From Fibrobacter sp. UWB15 (GTDB taxonomy: Bacteria; Fibrobacterota; Fibrobacteria; Fibrobacterales; Fibrobacteraceae): DNA of 64,000 nucleotides. Made by a program: the position numbers and the translations under genes. The notes beneath the pieces were generated by a model. That model worked only from the letters and a program-made list of their open reading frames with translations, had not been told where the DNA came from and did no database searches. Each line of letters begins with the position of its first letter. The first letter of the stretch is position 1. Location: the NCBI RefSeq assembly GCF_900177705.1, contig NZ_FXBA01000010.1, positions 44,338 to 108,337 of the forward strand. Direction: 5' to 3'. Positions 41,483-50,454 of the stretch are shown here, in pieces.

Positions 41483-44400
41483 ATGAAGTGCAAAAACTTT
41501 TTCCGGGGTTTAGCATTGTGCTTGACCCTTTTAGTTGTTAACACATTTGCGCAGGACTGTGTTGCCATAGCCCATGTTATTTACGATGGCAATAACCTTT
41601 TCTACGCCGATAACGAAGCCAATTTCAAGTACAAGCAGTTGAGCAAAGAAGACGACGGTACGTTTAAAGTCTGCTTCACTCAGGAACGCCTTGAAGGTTC
41701 CGACCGAAAGGGTAGAGAAGACGTGCGCCAGTTGCGTTTCGGCTCTTTCTGCGCCGAGGGCAAGGATTCCTGCGCCTCTTACTTGAACGAAGGCCACGAA
41801 CCCTTCCTCGCCGAACTGTTCCCTGAGTACAAGAACGGCGTCGACAGTCAGCAGGTGTTCCAGGTCTGGCTCCAGATTAACCCCGACGGCACGTTGACAA
41901 AGTCAACGACCAAACCGGTCATTGTGGAACCTGCCAAGAAGACGATCCGCTTCCTCGCTCCGTGGAGCAATACGGGTGTGGTCATCATGCTGAACGGCAA
42001 GGCCGACTACACGACTCCGGTGGGTAGTCCCTACTGCGGCTGGTTCGAATACCGCGCCGTACTGACCCCCAAAGACGCCTACGTGTCTTTCAAGCAGACC
42101 ATCGGTGACCTGCATATCGGTGCCGAAGGCGCCTCCAAGGAAGAAATCCCCGTGGAACAGGAAATCAAGCTGGATTCCCTGCTGCAAATTTCCGATACCG
42201 TCTGGATTGTGGGTTCCAAGTACAGCGAACCCGAACTCTATACGGAATTCCCCGGCGAACTCGGCGACTGCCCCATCAAGAAGCTCCCGGTCATGATGTT
42301 CGACTGGCTGCATGGCGATGGCAGCGACGAAGAAAACACCAAGGCCCAGGCCGGCACCACAAGCCAGGACTTCGGTACCGGTGGATGCAAGAACGACAAT
42401 GGTCACCAGATTATGAAGGGCATGGTCGAACGAGAACTGGGCCCCAACGGCGTTCCTGTTCCTGCTGCAAACTTCCCGAGCAACTGCAAAGTTACAGAAC
42501 ACCTCGGCAACTGGTTCTTGCCCGAAGTTGTCGCAACCGATGCCGCCGGCAATAGCTACACCAACGCCACCTGTCGTGACCTTGAACTTTCGCTCACCGA
42601 CGATGGCTTCTGGTTCGGCCAGAAAAATACCGAAAGCCCTGAAAGAGGTCTTTTCTTCTTGGACGACTTCCAGTTCCTCGATTCGGCAGGCACTGTGCCG
42701 AACCCCATGTACGACAACATTTCCTCTGACTACGGGACGCACAACTACGGCTTTACCATGAAGATCCAGGCCACCTTCGAATACGTGCCTGGCCAGTACT
42801 TTGAATTCCTGGGCGACGACGATGTGTGGGTGTTCATCAACAACAAGTTGGTGGTGGATATCGGCGGCCAGCATACGCAGATCGAGGGCAAGGTCAAACT
42901 CGACACCATCGGCAAGAATAATCCTGCAGACAAGCTAATTCCTGGCGAAACATACCCCTTCCACATCTTCTACGCCGAACGTCACCGCAACGAATCGAAC
43001 TTCAAGATGCGCACCTCCATGGACTTGAAGGCCGAAGCGAGTATGTTCCTGACTGACCTTTCGGATGACCCGAAGTTGATTGTCAAGGAAGTATGGCAGA
43101 TTGTGCGCGAAACGGTTCTCGCTTGCGACTTTTCCACTAGCCCCGAAAAGCAGCACACCGAACGTGGCCCGTCTAACTTTACCCTTTACGGCAAGAGCCT
43201 CGACAAGAATGGCGTCGCTCTCAAGACACTCGATTCCGCTTACTACGGCGGCATTACCGTGACAAACGACTTCACCATGATTACCATCGATACCAAGGCG
43301 ATCACGAAGGCTCAGGCGCTCCCGCCGGGAAACTACTATGTCCGCGTGCGTCTCAAGACCAATCCGGATGACTACAAGGATATTCCCTTCACTATTGAAC
43401 CTTATGAATTGCCCAACATTGCCTTTGCAAACGTGAAGGATTCCATCTACTCCATCGTGGATTTCGATACCCAGGATACCCTGAACTTCACGGAATACTG
43501 GAGCCCCTTTGGTGATGAACTGAGCCGCAGCATTTCTAGCGACACCTTGCCCATCAACTTGAGTAGGGACAAATCCGAAAAACTCTGGGCCGGACAGTCT
43601 TACCCCGTCAGCATCATGTATGCCGAAGAATGGGCTATCATTTATAACGGCATCGCCGTGAACATCAAGACTTCAACTCCGAACCTCATCGTTTGCGACG
43701 CCATGGGTAACCCCATCAACCAGGTGCTGCTGATGGGTGGCCGAGCAAGGTTCTTTGTGAAGGCTACCGACGAGGTGATTGACGGGGTGCTCACCATCTC
43801 GACCGAAGGCTCCAAGAACAAGGAAATTCAATGGACCAAGATCAACATCGCGGTGCCGCCGGTTCCGCAAATTGAGAACGCCTATATTTACGACCGTACA
43901 GGTGACGGCCGCGCCGACAGCATCTGGATTAAGCTCACTAAGCCGATCGACGCACGCACCAGTATCGATTCGATCAAGTTCCTGTTCCAGGAAGACTACG
44001 AAGAATACAAGGCGACCAAGGTCGCATATAAGGTCGACAATTACAACATCGGTGATATTTCTATTTCGATTACCGCTCCGGGAACGGGCTTCGAATCGAA
44101 TATCTTTACCGGTGGCAAGACCAGTCCTTATGCCGGCTTGATCAACATCTGGTACACCTACATTGACGAAGACAACAAGATTGCTCATTTCCCTGTTGAC
44201 GGTTCCTTGACGGATATGGTAGGCCCAGTGATTACCGCCGCCGAAGTCAAGTACCTGAAAGACGGCAATACGCAGGTGACATTGACCTTCAGTGAAGGCA
44301 TTGACGGCACCGACGCCCACACCGAATTGTTTAGGTTCCATTGCTGGAAGAACAACGTCCAGGATTCCATCATCAAGAGTGCAAGTGACATTCTGACCTC

Positions 44401-45391
44401 TCCTGAAGATCAGTGGAAACTGATTTTCCCGAAGGGTCTCGACACCGATATTGTTCCTGCCGTAGGCGACTCCGTACGCTTTATGCCGCCGTCACAGTTG
44501 GGTATGGCTCTCGACCTTGTCGGAGTCGGTCCTCACGAAATGAACCCCTGGATTCGCATTACCGGCGAACAGAAGGTGACCGTGACCAGCCCGAAGGTGG
44601 TAAGCCTTTCTACCGAATCGGAAACCTTCGACAGCGCCCGCGTGATTATCCAGAGCCCCGAAGCGACCGTGCCCAAGCTGGTTTCTGCCGAGACATCCAT
44701 GTCGGCGGACCAGGTGGCTGCACAGTACGGTACGCAGGGACATTACCTGGGCGACTTGGACATGGCAGAACTTGTAGAAAACGAAATCGCCGAAATCGTG
44801 AAGGCTGTGCAGAACAAGTCCGACGGTTACAAGCGCAAGGAAGACGTAGAGCTTGAAGAAGAAACGGGCGTTCCGGCCAAGAGCTATTCGCTTAAGGAAA
44901 TCATTGCCGCAGTAGACGCCGGTACCATGACGATCAACGAAGCCAAAAAGCAATACGGCTTGAGCGAAGTCATCGTGGATGCTTACAAGAACAATCTGCT
45001 GAATAGTGAAAACCTGGGTAACTACGAACGTGGAACCAAGGCTGACGTTCAGAAAATCGTGAGTGCCGTCGCTGACAAGACCGAGTTGCGTTACGAGGCA
45101 ATCTACTATTCGAGCCTGGGCCATTACGTGAATAGTCATTCGGGTACTATTACCTGTAACGACGACATCTTTAAGGAAGGTGGCAAGCAGAACTGTCTCG
45201 AAAATGGCGGCCGACTCTTCTTGGCTTGGAACATGCGTTCCGATAACGGACGGTTGGCCGCAACTGGCGTCTATATCGCCCGACTCATTTTCCGTGTGAA
45301 GGTGAACACCAAGGTCATCGTCAACCGTACGCAGGACTTCCTGTGGGGCGTGCGTCGCGGCCAGGTAAATGCCATCGACTTTGGCCTCTAG
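41483..45391 (+). CDS. Fibro-slime domain protein 1 (giant secreted surface protein)
   Basis: The 1302-aa protein has a Sec signal (MKCKNFFRGLALCLTLLVVNTFAQ). Two opening beta regions (about 130-300) with VRFLAPWSNT-like text (TIRFLAPWSNTGVVIML) are followed by LPVMMFDWLHGDG. The fibro-slime core is at about 423-515 (FEYVPGQYFEFLGDDDVWVFINNKLVVDIGGQH ... YPFHIFYAERH in sequence), a PA14-like carbohydrate-binding fold. Long beta-rich repeats and a helical EAKKQYGLSEVIVDAYK region come next, and it ends TQDFLWGVRRGQVNAIDFGL. Fibro-slime proteins of Fibrobacter are associated with the outer membrane and cellulose binding. The frame is open from 41336; GGAGAG and the signal set the start at 41483. 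A close paralogue follows. Confidence 0.85.
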   Translation: MKCKNFFRGLALCLTLLVVNTFAQDCVAIAHVIYDGNNLFYADNEANFKYKQLSKEDDGTFKVCFTQERLEGSDRKGREDVRQLRFGSFCAEGKDSCASYLNEGHEPFLAELFPEYKNGVDSQQVFQVWLQINPDGTLTKSTTKPVIVEPAKKTIRFLAPWSNTGVVIMLNGKADYTTPVGSPYCGWFEYRAVLTPKDAYVSFKQTIGDLHIGAEGASKEEIPVEQEIKLDSLLQISDTVWIVGSKYSEPELYTEFPGELGDCPIKKLPVMMFDWLHGDGSDEENTKAQAGTTSQDFGTGGCKNDNGHQIMKGMVERELGPNGVPVPAANFPSNCKVTEHLGNWFLPEVVATDAAGNSYTNATCRDLELSLTDDGFWFGQKNTESPERGLFFLDDFQFLDSAGTVPNPMYDNISSDYGTHNYGFTMKIQATFEYVPGQYFEFLGDDDVWVFINNKLVVDIGGQHTQIEGKVKLDTIGKNNPADKLIPGETYPFHIFYAERHRNESNFKMRTSMDLKAEASMFLTDLSDDPKLIVKEVWQIVRETVLACDFSTSPEKQHTERGPSNFTLYGKSLDKNGVALKTLDSAYYGGITVTNDFTMITIDTKAITKAQALPPGNYYVRVRLKTNPDDYKDIPFTIEPYELPNIAFANVKDSIYSIVDFDTQDTLNFTEYWSPFGDELSRSISSDTLPINLSRDKSEKLWAGQSYPVSIMYAEEWAIIYNGIAVNIKTSTPNLIVCDAMGNPINQVLLMGGRARFFVKATDEVIDGVLTISTEGSKNKEIQWTKINIAVPPVPQIENAYIYDRTGDGRADSIWIKLTKPIDARTSIDSIKFLFQEDYEEYKATKVAYKVDNYNIGDISISITAPGTGFESNIFTGGKTSPYAGLINIWYTYIDEDNKIAHFPVDGSLTDMVGPVITAAEVKYLKDGNTQVTLTFSEGIDGTDAHTELFRFHCWKNNVQDSIIKSASDILTSPEDQWKLIFPKGLDTDIVPAVGDSVRFMPPSQLGMALDLVGVGPHEMNPWIRITGEQKVTVTSPKVVSLSTESETFDSARVIIQSPEATVPKLVSAETSMSADQVAAQYGTQGHYLGDLDMAELVENEIAEIVKAVQNKSDGYKRKEDVELEEETGVPAKSYSLKEIIAAVDAGTMTINEAKKQYGLSEVIVDAYKNNLLNSENLGNYERGTKADVQKIVSAVADKTELRYEAIYYSSLGHYVNSHSGTITCNDDIFKEGGKQNCLENGGRLFLAWNMRSDNGRLAATGVYIARLIFRVKVNTKVIVNRTQDFLWGVRRGQVNAIDFGL

Positions 45392-45475
45392 CCCGATTTT
45401 TTGGGAGAAATTGCCCCGTACACGGGGGGATTTCCCTAAAATACACTTGTTTTACACAATTGTTAAGCATAATTA

Positions 45476-45508
45476 ACGGCATTTTCAGGGTGCCGTGTTG
45501 ATTTTTTT
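45476..45508 (+). terminator. Terminator-like hairpin between the two fibro-slime genes
   Basis: ACGGCA (45476-45481) pairs with TGCCGT (45491-45496); TTTTTTT begins five bases later. The gap before the T-run makes it weak. The interval also holds a CCCCGTACACGGGG palindrome (about 45414-45427). Confidence 0.5.
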
Positions 45509-45581
45509 ACTAAAAAAATTTATTTCTACTATAAAGATTATAAATATACGTACAGTTGGGCCAAAAACCCAGGAGATGTGG

Positions 45582-48500
45582 ATGAGGTGTAATTTGTTCA
45601 AGAGAGCAACTAGTTTGCTCGCTTTGTTTGCGACCGCGGCGTTGGCTGCGGACTTTTCTGTTGACGTAAGCTACGAAGGCCAAAACCTCTACTATACGAT
45701 CTATACAGGTCGTACTCAGAACAAGTCCTGTACTTCCACCAGAAATGGAATTTCATTTAGTACGAACACTCTTGAAAATCGTACGATCAGGTTCTACACG
45801 GATCGATCCTGTCGTAGTCCGCAACCCTTGACGACAATCAATGCCGAAGAGTTGTTCGCAAGCGACTATTCTGTCTATATCAAGATAGAGCGCTCCGGTG
45901 AATGGTCTTTTACTTCGGCTCCGATTCCTGGTGAAAACCCCGGAGGTCCCGGTCAGGAACCGGGTGAAAATCCCGGTGATGGGCCCGGCAGGGACAATCC
46001 CCCGCCGACAAGGGGCGGAAAGTACGTCACCTTCTTTACTCCTTGGTCCAACACCAACGCCATTTTGTATGTGAACGGCGATTCTGTTTCTACGATGTCC
46101 GCAATGGATAAGTATTGCGGCTGGTTTGTTACATCGGCAAAGGCATCTGAAAATCTGAACGTCTACTTTAAGCAGACTATTGGCGGTAACTATGTCGGCG
46201 CCGAAGGCCTTACTAAAATAGAACCTACTACCGCAACAGAAATTAGCCTCGATTCTGTGGCAGCCTTGAGCGATACGATTTGGGTCAAGGGCAACCAGGA
46301 AGGCGCCCCCGAAGTCTATTCCCAGCGTCCCGCAGGCATTCTGGGCGATTGCCCCTTGAAAAAGCTCCCGGTCATGATGTTCGACTGGCTGCACGGTAGT
46401 GAGGGTGATGGCGTACGTGGCAATGGTAATCCTGAATATGGTATCAGTGCGGACTTCGGTTCTGGCGGATGTAGCGGTAGCCCCATGCTTGGCATGGTTG
46501 CAACAGAACTCGGCCCGTACGGTGTTCCGGTTCCTGCAACTCCGTTCCCTGAGAAATGCCAGATTACCGAACATTTGGCTAACTGGTTCTTGCCCGAAGT
46601 TCTCGCCACAGACGATCAAGGCAATCAATACACCAATATGACTTGCCGCGACCTCTACATCTCCATGGACGATGAAGGTTTCTGGCTTGCCGAAATTTCG
46701 AAGGACGCTATTTCGAAGGGTAACGAAGCCAATCGCGGCGGTATGTTCCTTCTGGACGACTTCAAGTACCTGGACGAAGGTGAATCGATTCCTAACCCCT
46801 ATTACGACCAGCTGAGAGGGGGTAGCGATAACAGGAACCATAACTTCGGATTCACCATGAAGATCCAGGCAACGTTCGAATACGTGCCGGGCCAGTATTT
46901 CGACTTCTTGGGTGATGACGACGTGTGGGTGTTCATCAATAACAAGCTGGTGGTGGATATCGGTGGTCAGCACGCCCAAGTTCGCGGCGCCGTCAATCTC
47001 GATACCTTGGGACTTACGGAAGGCGAAACTTATCCGTTCCATATCTTCTACGCCGAACGTCATACGAGCTCTTCGAACTTCCGTATGCATACTTCGATTG
47101 ACCTGAAGACTGAAGCAAGCATCATGCTCAAGAACGCTTCGGACGACCCGAACGTGATTGGCAAGGAAATCTACCAGAGAGTCCGCAAGAGCAAACTCGC
47201 CTGCGACTTCGGCGGTGGCGAAACGGAACTCTCCTTGGAACGCGGCCCCTCTGTCTTTACGCTCTTTGGCGGCAACCTGCCCGACGAAGGCGTGGAACTG
47301 GATTCCGCTGGTCTGTGGTTTGGCGGTATTGTCATCAGCAAGGATTTCGATGCGTTTGATGTGAACAAGGAAGACATCAAGAAGAATCATGGTCTTGCTC
47401 CGGGAACCTACTTTATCCGCGTCGCACTGCGGTCTGACAACAGCCAGTACAGAGACGTGTACTTCGTTGTTGGCGCCTACGATCTGCCGAAACTGGTATA
47501 TGTCGATTCTGTCGGAAACGTCCTGGGCGAAACAGTTCGCAGCGATGTCTATCAGCTCAGCATGCGCAAAGACACCATGTGGGTGGGCCAGACCTACAAG
47601 GTCTATGTGCAGTACGCTGACGAATGGGCAAATCCCAACGAAATCGTTTATCCTTCCACCAACGACAACGCTTTGATTCCTTGCGACTCTTTGGGTAACC
47701 CCATCACTGAAATCCAGCTCAGGAATTACCAGGGTTCGTTCTATGTGAAGGCGGTGGGTGAAGTCTGGGGCGGCGCCCTCTACGTTAAGGGGCAGGCCTC
47801 TGCAAACACCGCGACCTGGACCGGTATCAATTTCGCTTTGCCTCCTGTACCGCAGATTGAACTTGCCTACATGTACGATAACGACGGCGATGGCCGTGGC
47901 GATAGCATCTGGATCAAGTTTAACGGAAAACTGGGCGGAAAGAATATTCTGGATTCCGCCAGGTTCACCTTCGGTTCGAATTTCAATACCTCCTACAAGC
48001 CCAAGTATGTTGATGGCTCTAACGAAGCGATTGTAGTTGCAAAGGGTAGCGGTTTTGGAACAGCTCCCTTTACCGGCGACACCTTGGCAAAAGTCTATAC
48101 TGGGCAGATCAGGGTTTGGTACACCTATATTGACAATAACAATAGGTCTATATTCCCGGCAGAAGGACAGCTTCAGGATCAGGTCGGACCGATCGTGAAC
48201 AAGGCCGAAGTTTCTTATATGAAGGATGGCAACACGCAGTTGATCTTGACCTTCAGCGAAAGCATTCTCAATCTTGATGTAAGTTCCGATGTGTTCCGCT
48301 TCCATGTCTGGAAAAACGGAATCCTGGATTCCTTGGTCAAGACGGCAAGTGACATTTCTGTATCGGCTCCGCACCGCTGGAAATTGATTTTCCCGAAGGG
48401 TGCAGATACCGATGTCATTCCGGCTGTGGGTGACTCCGTACGCTTCACTCCGCCTCCGTCCCTCACGCTCGCCTACGACATGATGAATGTGACTCCGCAT

Positions 48501-49352
48501 ATGAACAACCCCTGGGTTCGCATTACGGGTGAACAGAAGGTGAATGTGACAAGTCCGGGCGTCGTGACGCTGAATCCGGAATCCCCGGCATACGAAAATG
48601 CCAGAGAAATTATCAGAAGCCAAGAATCCACTGTTCCAAGAATCATTCAGGATCCGTCGATTCTTACTGCAGAACAGGCTGCTGCCGCTTACGGTACCCA
48701 GGGGCACTTCTTGGGCGACCTGAACATGGCGGAACTTGTTGAAAATGAAATTACGGAAGTCTCCAGGGCCGTGCAGGCGGTGCCCTCTTATGTAAGTAAG
48801 GACGAAGCGAAGGCCGCCGAAAAGGCTGGCACACAGCCCAGGAGCTACACCATCGAAGAAATCATCGCTGTCGTTGACGCTGGCGGAATGACAATCAACG
48901 AAGCCAAGAAACAATTCGGTTTGAGCGATGTCATCGTGGATGCCTACAAGAACGGGATCCTCAATTCGGGAAACATCGACCATTACCAGCGTGGCACTAA
49001 GGAAGATATCAAGCAGATCGTCGAGGCGGTTGCCGAAAACACGGAACTCTACTACAAGGCTACCTACTACTCTAGCCTGGGTGAATTCGTGAACAGCTAC
49101 TCCAACGTGATTACCTGCAACGGCGATATCTTCAAGGAAGGCGGCAGGGGTACTTGCCTCGACAATAACGGCAAGCTGTTCCTCGCTTGGAACATGCGCG
49201 CCGAAAATGGCAGACTAGTATCTACCGGCGTGTACATCGCCCGACTGGAATACCGCATCAGGGTGGGGACCAAGACCGTCGTGAACCGTACGCAGGACTT
49301 CCTGTGGGGTGTACGCCGCGGCAAGGCAAACGCGCTTGACTTGGGCCTCTAG
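45582..49352 (+). CDS. Fibro-slime domain protein 2 (paralogue of the preceding gene)
   Basis: The 1256-aa protein mirrors its neighbour from the signal (MRCNLFKRATSLLALFATAALAA) to the identical-style end TQDFLWGVRRGKANALDLGL. Shared landmarks are the FFTPWSNTNAILY block, CPLKKLPVMMFDWLHG, the fibro-slime core at about 424-508, RADSIWIKL/RGDSIWIKF, and the GEQKV and EAKKQFGLSDVIVDAYKNG segments. It differs by a Pro/Gly-rich linker (residues about 110-150, PGENPGGPGQEPGENPG type) between its short N-terminal beta domain and the rest. AGGAG six bases before the ATG at 45582 fixes the start; the earlier ATG at 45576 abuts it. The presence of its own promoter-like A/T stretch suggests separate control. 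Confidence 0.85.
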   Translation: MRCNLFKRATSLLALFATAALAADFSVDVSYEGQNLYYTIYTGRTQNKSCTSTRNGISFSTNTLENRTIRFYTDRSCRSPQPLTTINAEELFASDYSVYIKIERSGEWSFTSAPIPGENPGGPGQEPGENPGDGPGRDNPPPTRGGKYVTFFTPWSNTNAILYVNGDSVSTMSAMDKYCGWFVTSAKASENLNVYFKQTIGGNYVGAEGLTKIEPTTATEISLDSVAALSDTIWVKGNQEGAPEVYSQRPAGILGDCPLKKLPVMMFDWLHGSEGDGVRGNGNPEYGISADFGSGGCSGSPMLGMVATELGPYGVPVPATPFPEKCQITEHLANWFLPEVLATDDQGNQYTNMTCRDLYISMDDEGFWLAEISKDAISKGNEANRGGMFLLDDFKYLDEGESIPNPYYDQLRGGSDNRNHNFGFTMKIQATFEYVPGQYFDFLGDDDVWVFINNKLVVDIGGQHAQVRGAVNLDTLGLTEGETYPFHIFYAERHTSSSNFRMHTSIDLKTEASIMLKNASDDPNVIGKEIYQRVRKSKLACDFGGGETELSLERGPSVFTLFGGNLPDEGVELDSAGLWFGGIVISKDFDAFDVNKEDIKKNHGLAPGTYFIRVALRSDNSQYRDVYFVVGAYDLPKLVYVDSVGNVLGETVRSDVYQLSMRKDTMWVGQTYKVYVQYADEWANPNEIVYPSTNDNALIPCDSLGNPITEIQLRNYQGSFYVKAVGEVWGGALYVKGQASANTATWTGINFALPPVPQIELAYMYDNDGDGRGDSIWIKFNGKLGGKNILDSARFTFGSNFNTSYKPKYVDGSNEAIVVAKGSGFGTAPFTGDTLAKVYTGQIRVWYTYIDNNNRSIFPAEGQLQDQVGPIVNKAEVSYMKDGNTQLILTFSESILNLDVSSDVFRFHVWKNGILDSLVKTASDISVSAPHRWKLIFPKGADTDVIPAVGDSVRFTPPPSLTLAYDMMNVTPHMNNPWVRITGEQKVNVTSPGVVTLNPESPAYENAREIIRSQESTVPRIIQDPSILTAEQAAAAYGTQGHFLGDLNMAELVENEITEVSRAVQAVPSYVSKDEAKAAEKAGTQPRSYTIEEIIAVVDAGGMTINEAKKQFGLSDVIVDAYKNGILNSGNIDHYQRGTKEDIKQIVEAVAENTELYYKATYYSSLGEFVNSYSNVITCNGDIFKEGGRGTCLDNNGKLFLAWNMRAENGRLVSTGVYIARLEYRIRVGTKTVVNRTQDFLWGVRRGKANALDLGL

Positions 49353-49388
49353 GTCCCTGTATTAGAACAAAGAAACTCTCTCGGCAAA

Positions 49389-49424
49389 AAGAAGACCGCG
49401 CCTTTGGGGGCGCGGCCTTCTTGC
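49389..49424 (+). terminator. Rho-independent terminator after the second fibro-slime gene
   Basis: AAGAAGACCGCGCC and GGCGCGGCCTTCTT form a 14-bp stem with a single bulge or mismatch (49389-49402 with 49409-49422). It lies between the convergent fibro-slime and TPR genes and its A- and T-rich flanks could serve both. Confidence 0.75.
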
Positions 49425-49451
49425 GTTATATATTTCGCTAAAGGATTTAGG

Positions 49452-50210
49452 TTATTTCTTGTCGAGCTTTGCGTTGATTTGTTTCTGGAGTTCTTTCAGG
49501 TGCCAGCGGCCACGCTTGTCTTCAAGGAAAAAATTGGTGCGGATTCCGCGCGAAAGACCGCGGTCAATAATGTTCAGCGCGTCGGCGTAACGCTTCTGGT
49601 CAAAGCGCAGTTCTGCCAAAAAGTAATAGTTGTATAAGTCGCGCGGGTTTTTCTCGAGTGCGAGGCTCAAGTACTTGTCGGCAAGTTTCTTGTCGGGCCA
49701 CGAAAGCACCAGCGGCACGTAGGGCAGCACGAAGTGGGCACGTCCCAGCACCTGGTAGTCTTCGGCCATAATGGCGACGTCTCGAACCCTTGTGGCAACA
49801 CCTTCTTTAACCGAGGTGAGGGCGCCGCGTTCGTTGCCCCACATCGAAAGGGCGCTTGCGTACACGTGGGCGATTTCCCTGTTCTTCGGGAACTTCTGGT
49901 AGGCAGCTTCGCTGATAGTCTTTAGGCTGTCGAGCTTTGCCTTGCGCTGGTGCTTTTCGAAGTGCACAAATCGGAATGCAAAGAACAGACTCCTGACATA
50001 ACCTTCGGTGGCGCGTTCTTCTACGGAGGCGTCGTTCATGGCCTTGCGGTAGCTGTCGATCATGAGCCTTGCGTTCTTGGGATTCGCCTTGTCGCCAATG
50101 GCATGTTCTGCACGGGCGTTAAAGCAGGAATCGGCAATGCGCAGGTCTTCGTTTGCAAGGCATACGACGCTTGCAACGGACATCAGCAATGTGACCAAGA
50201 GTTTTTTCAT
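49452..50210 (-). CDS. Periplasmic TPR-like protein
   Basis: The 252-aa product has a Sec signal (MKKLLVTLLMSVASVVCLAN). A helical-pair region follows, consistent with tetratricopeptide repeats: NAKLMIDSYRKAM-like, KTISEAAYQKFPKNREIAHVYASALSMWGNERGAL, and DKYLSLALEKNPRDLYNYYFLAELRFDQKRYADALNIIDRGL. TPR proteins act as protein-binding scaffolds. The frame is open to 50240, but AAGGGGAAA before 50210 and the signal fix the start. A 47-aa gene ends 17 bases upstream and is probably in the same transcript. Confidence 0.8.
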   Translation of the reverse strand: MKKLLVTLLMSVASVVCLANEDLRIADSCFNARAEHAIGDKANPKNARLMIDSYRKAMNDASVEERATEGYVRSLFFAFRFVHFEKHQRKAKLDSLKTISEAAYQKFPKNREIAHVYASALSMWGNERGALTSVKEGVATRVRDVAIMAEDYQVLGRAHFVLPYVPLVLSWPDKKLADKYLSLALEKNPRDLYNYYFLAELRFDQKRYADALNIIDRGLSRGIRTNFFLEDKRGRWHLKELQKQINAKLDKK

Positions 50211-50227
50211 TTTCCCCTTAACAGAAA

Positions 50228-50371
50228 CTACACTCGCCAATTTTGCAGTACTTTATTCAATTGGGCAATTCGCGACTTTTCGTCGTTGGTGCCGTGATAG
50301 GTCTTGAATAAAAGATAGCGATATTCCATAAGTGCAGTGCGAATTAACACCTTATCTTCTTGTTTAAGCAT
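50228..50371 (-). CDS. 47-aa hypothetical protein upstream of the TPR gene
   Basis: The frame from an ATG at 50371 encodes MLKQEDKVLIRTALMEYRYL, then LFKTYHGTNDEKSRIAQLNK, then VLQNWRV. It looks like a small soluble helical protein with no signal. AGAGGAAA lies about eight bases upstream of the ATG. It ends 17 bases before the TPR gene, so it could be co-transcribed. No family is recognised. Confidence 0.5.
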   Translation of the reverse strand: MLKQEDKVLIRTALMEYRYLLFKTYHGTNDEKSRIAQLNKVLQNWRV

Positions 50372-50454
50372 TGCTTTTTGTTTCCTCTTTTTTGATCCAA
50401 ACATCTCATTCGTGGTTTCGGCGCGTTGCGCCGGGTCCAGAATGCCGCTAGGGA

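Noticed and set aside
45753..48983. Antisense open frame of 1076 codons across the second fibro-slime gene
   Set aside because: It is exactly opposite a gene with a signal peptide, a ribosome-binding site and a known family. Such long antisense frames arise from codon bias; the antisense product has no family motifs.
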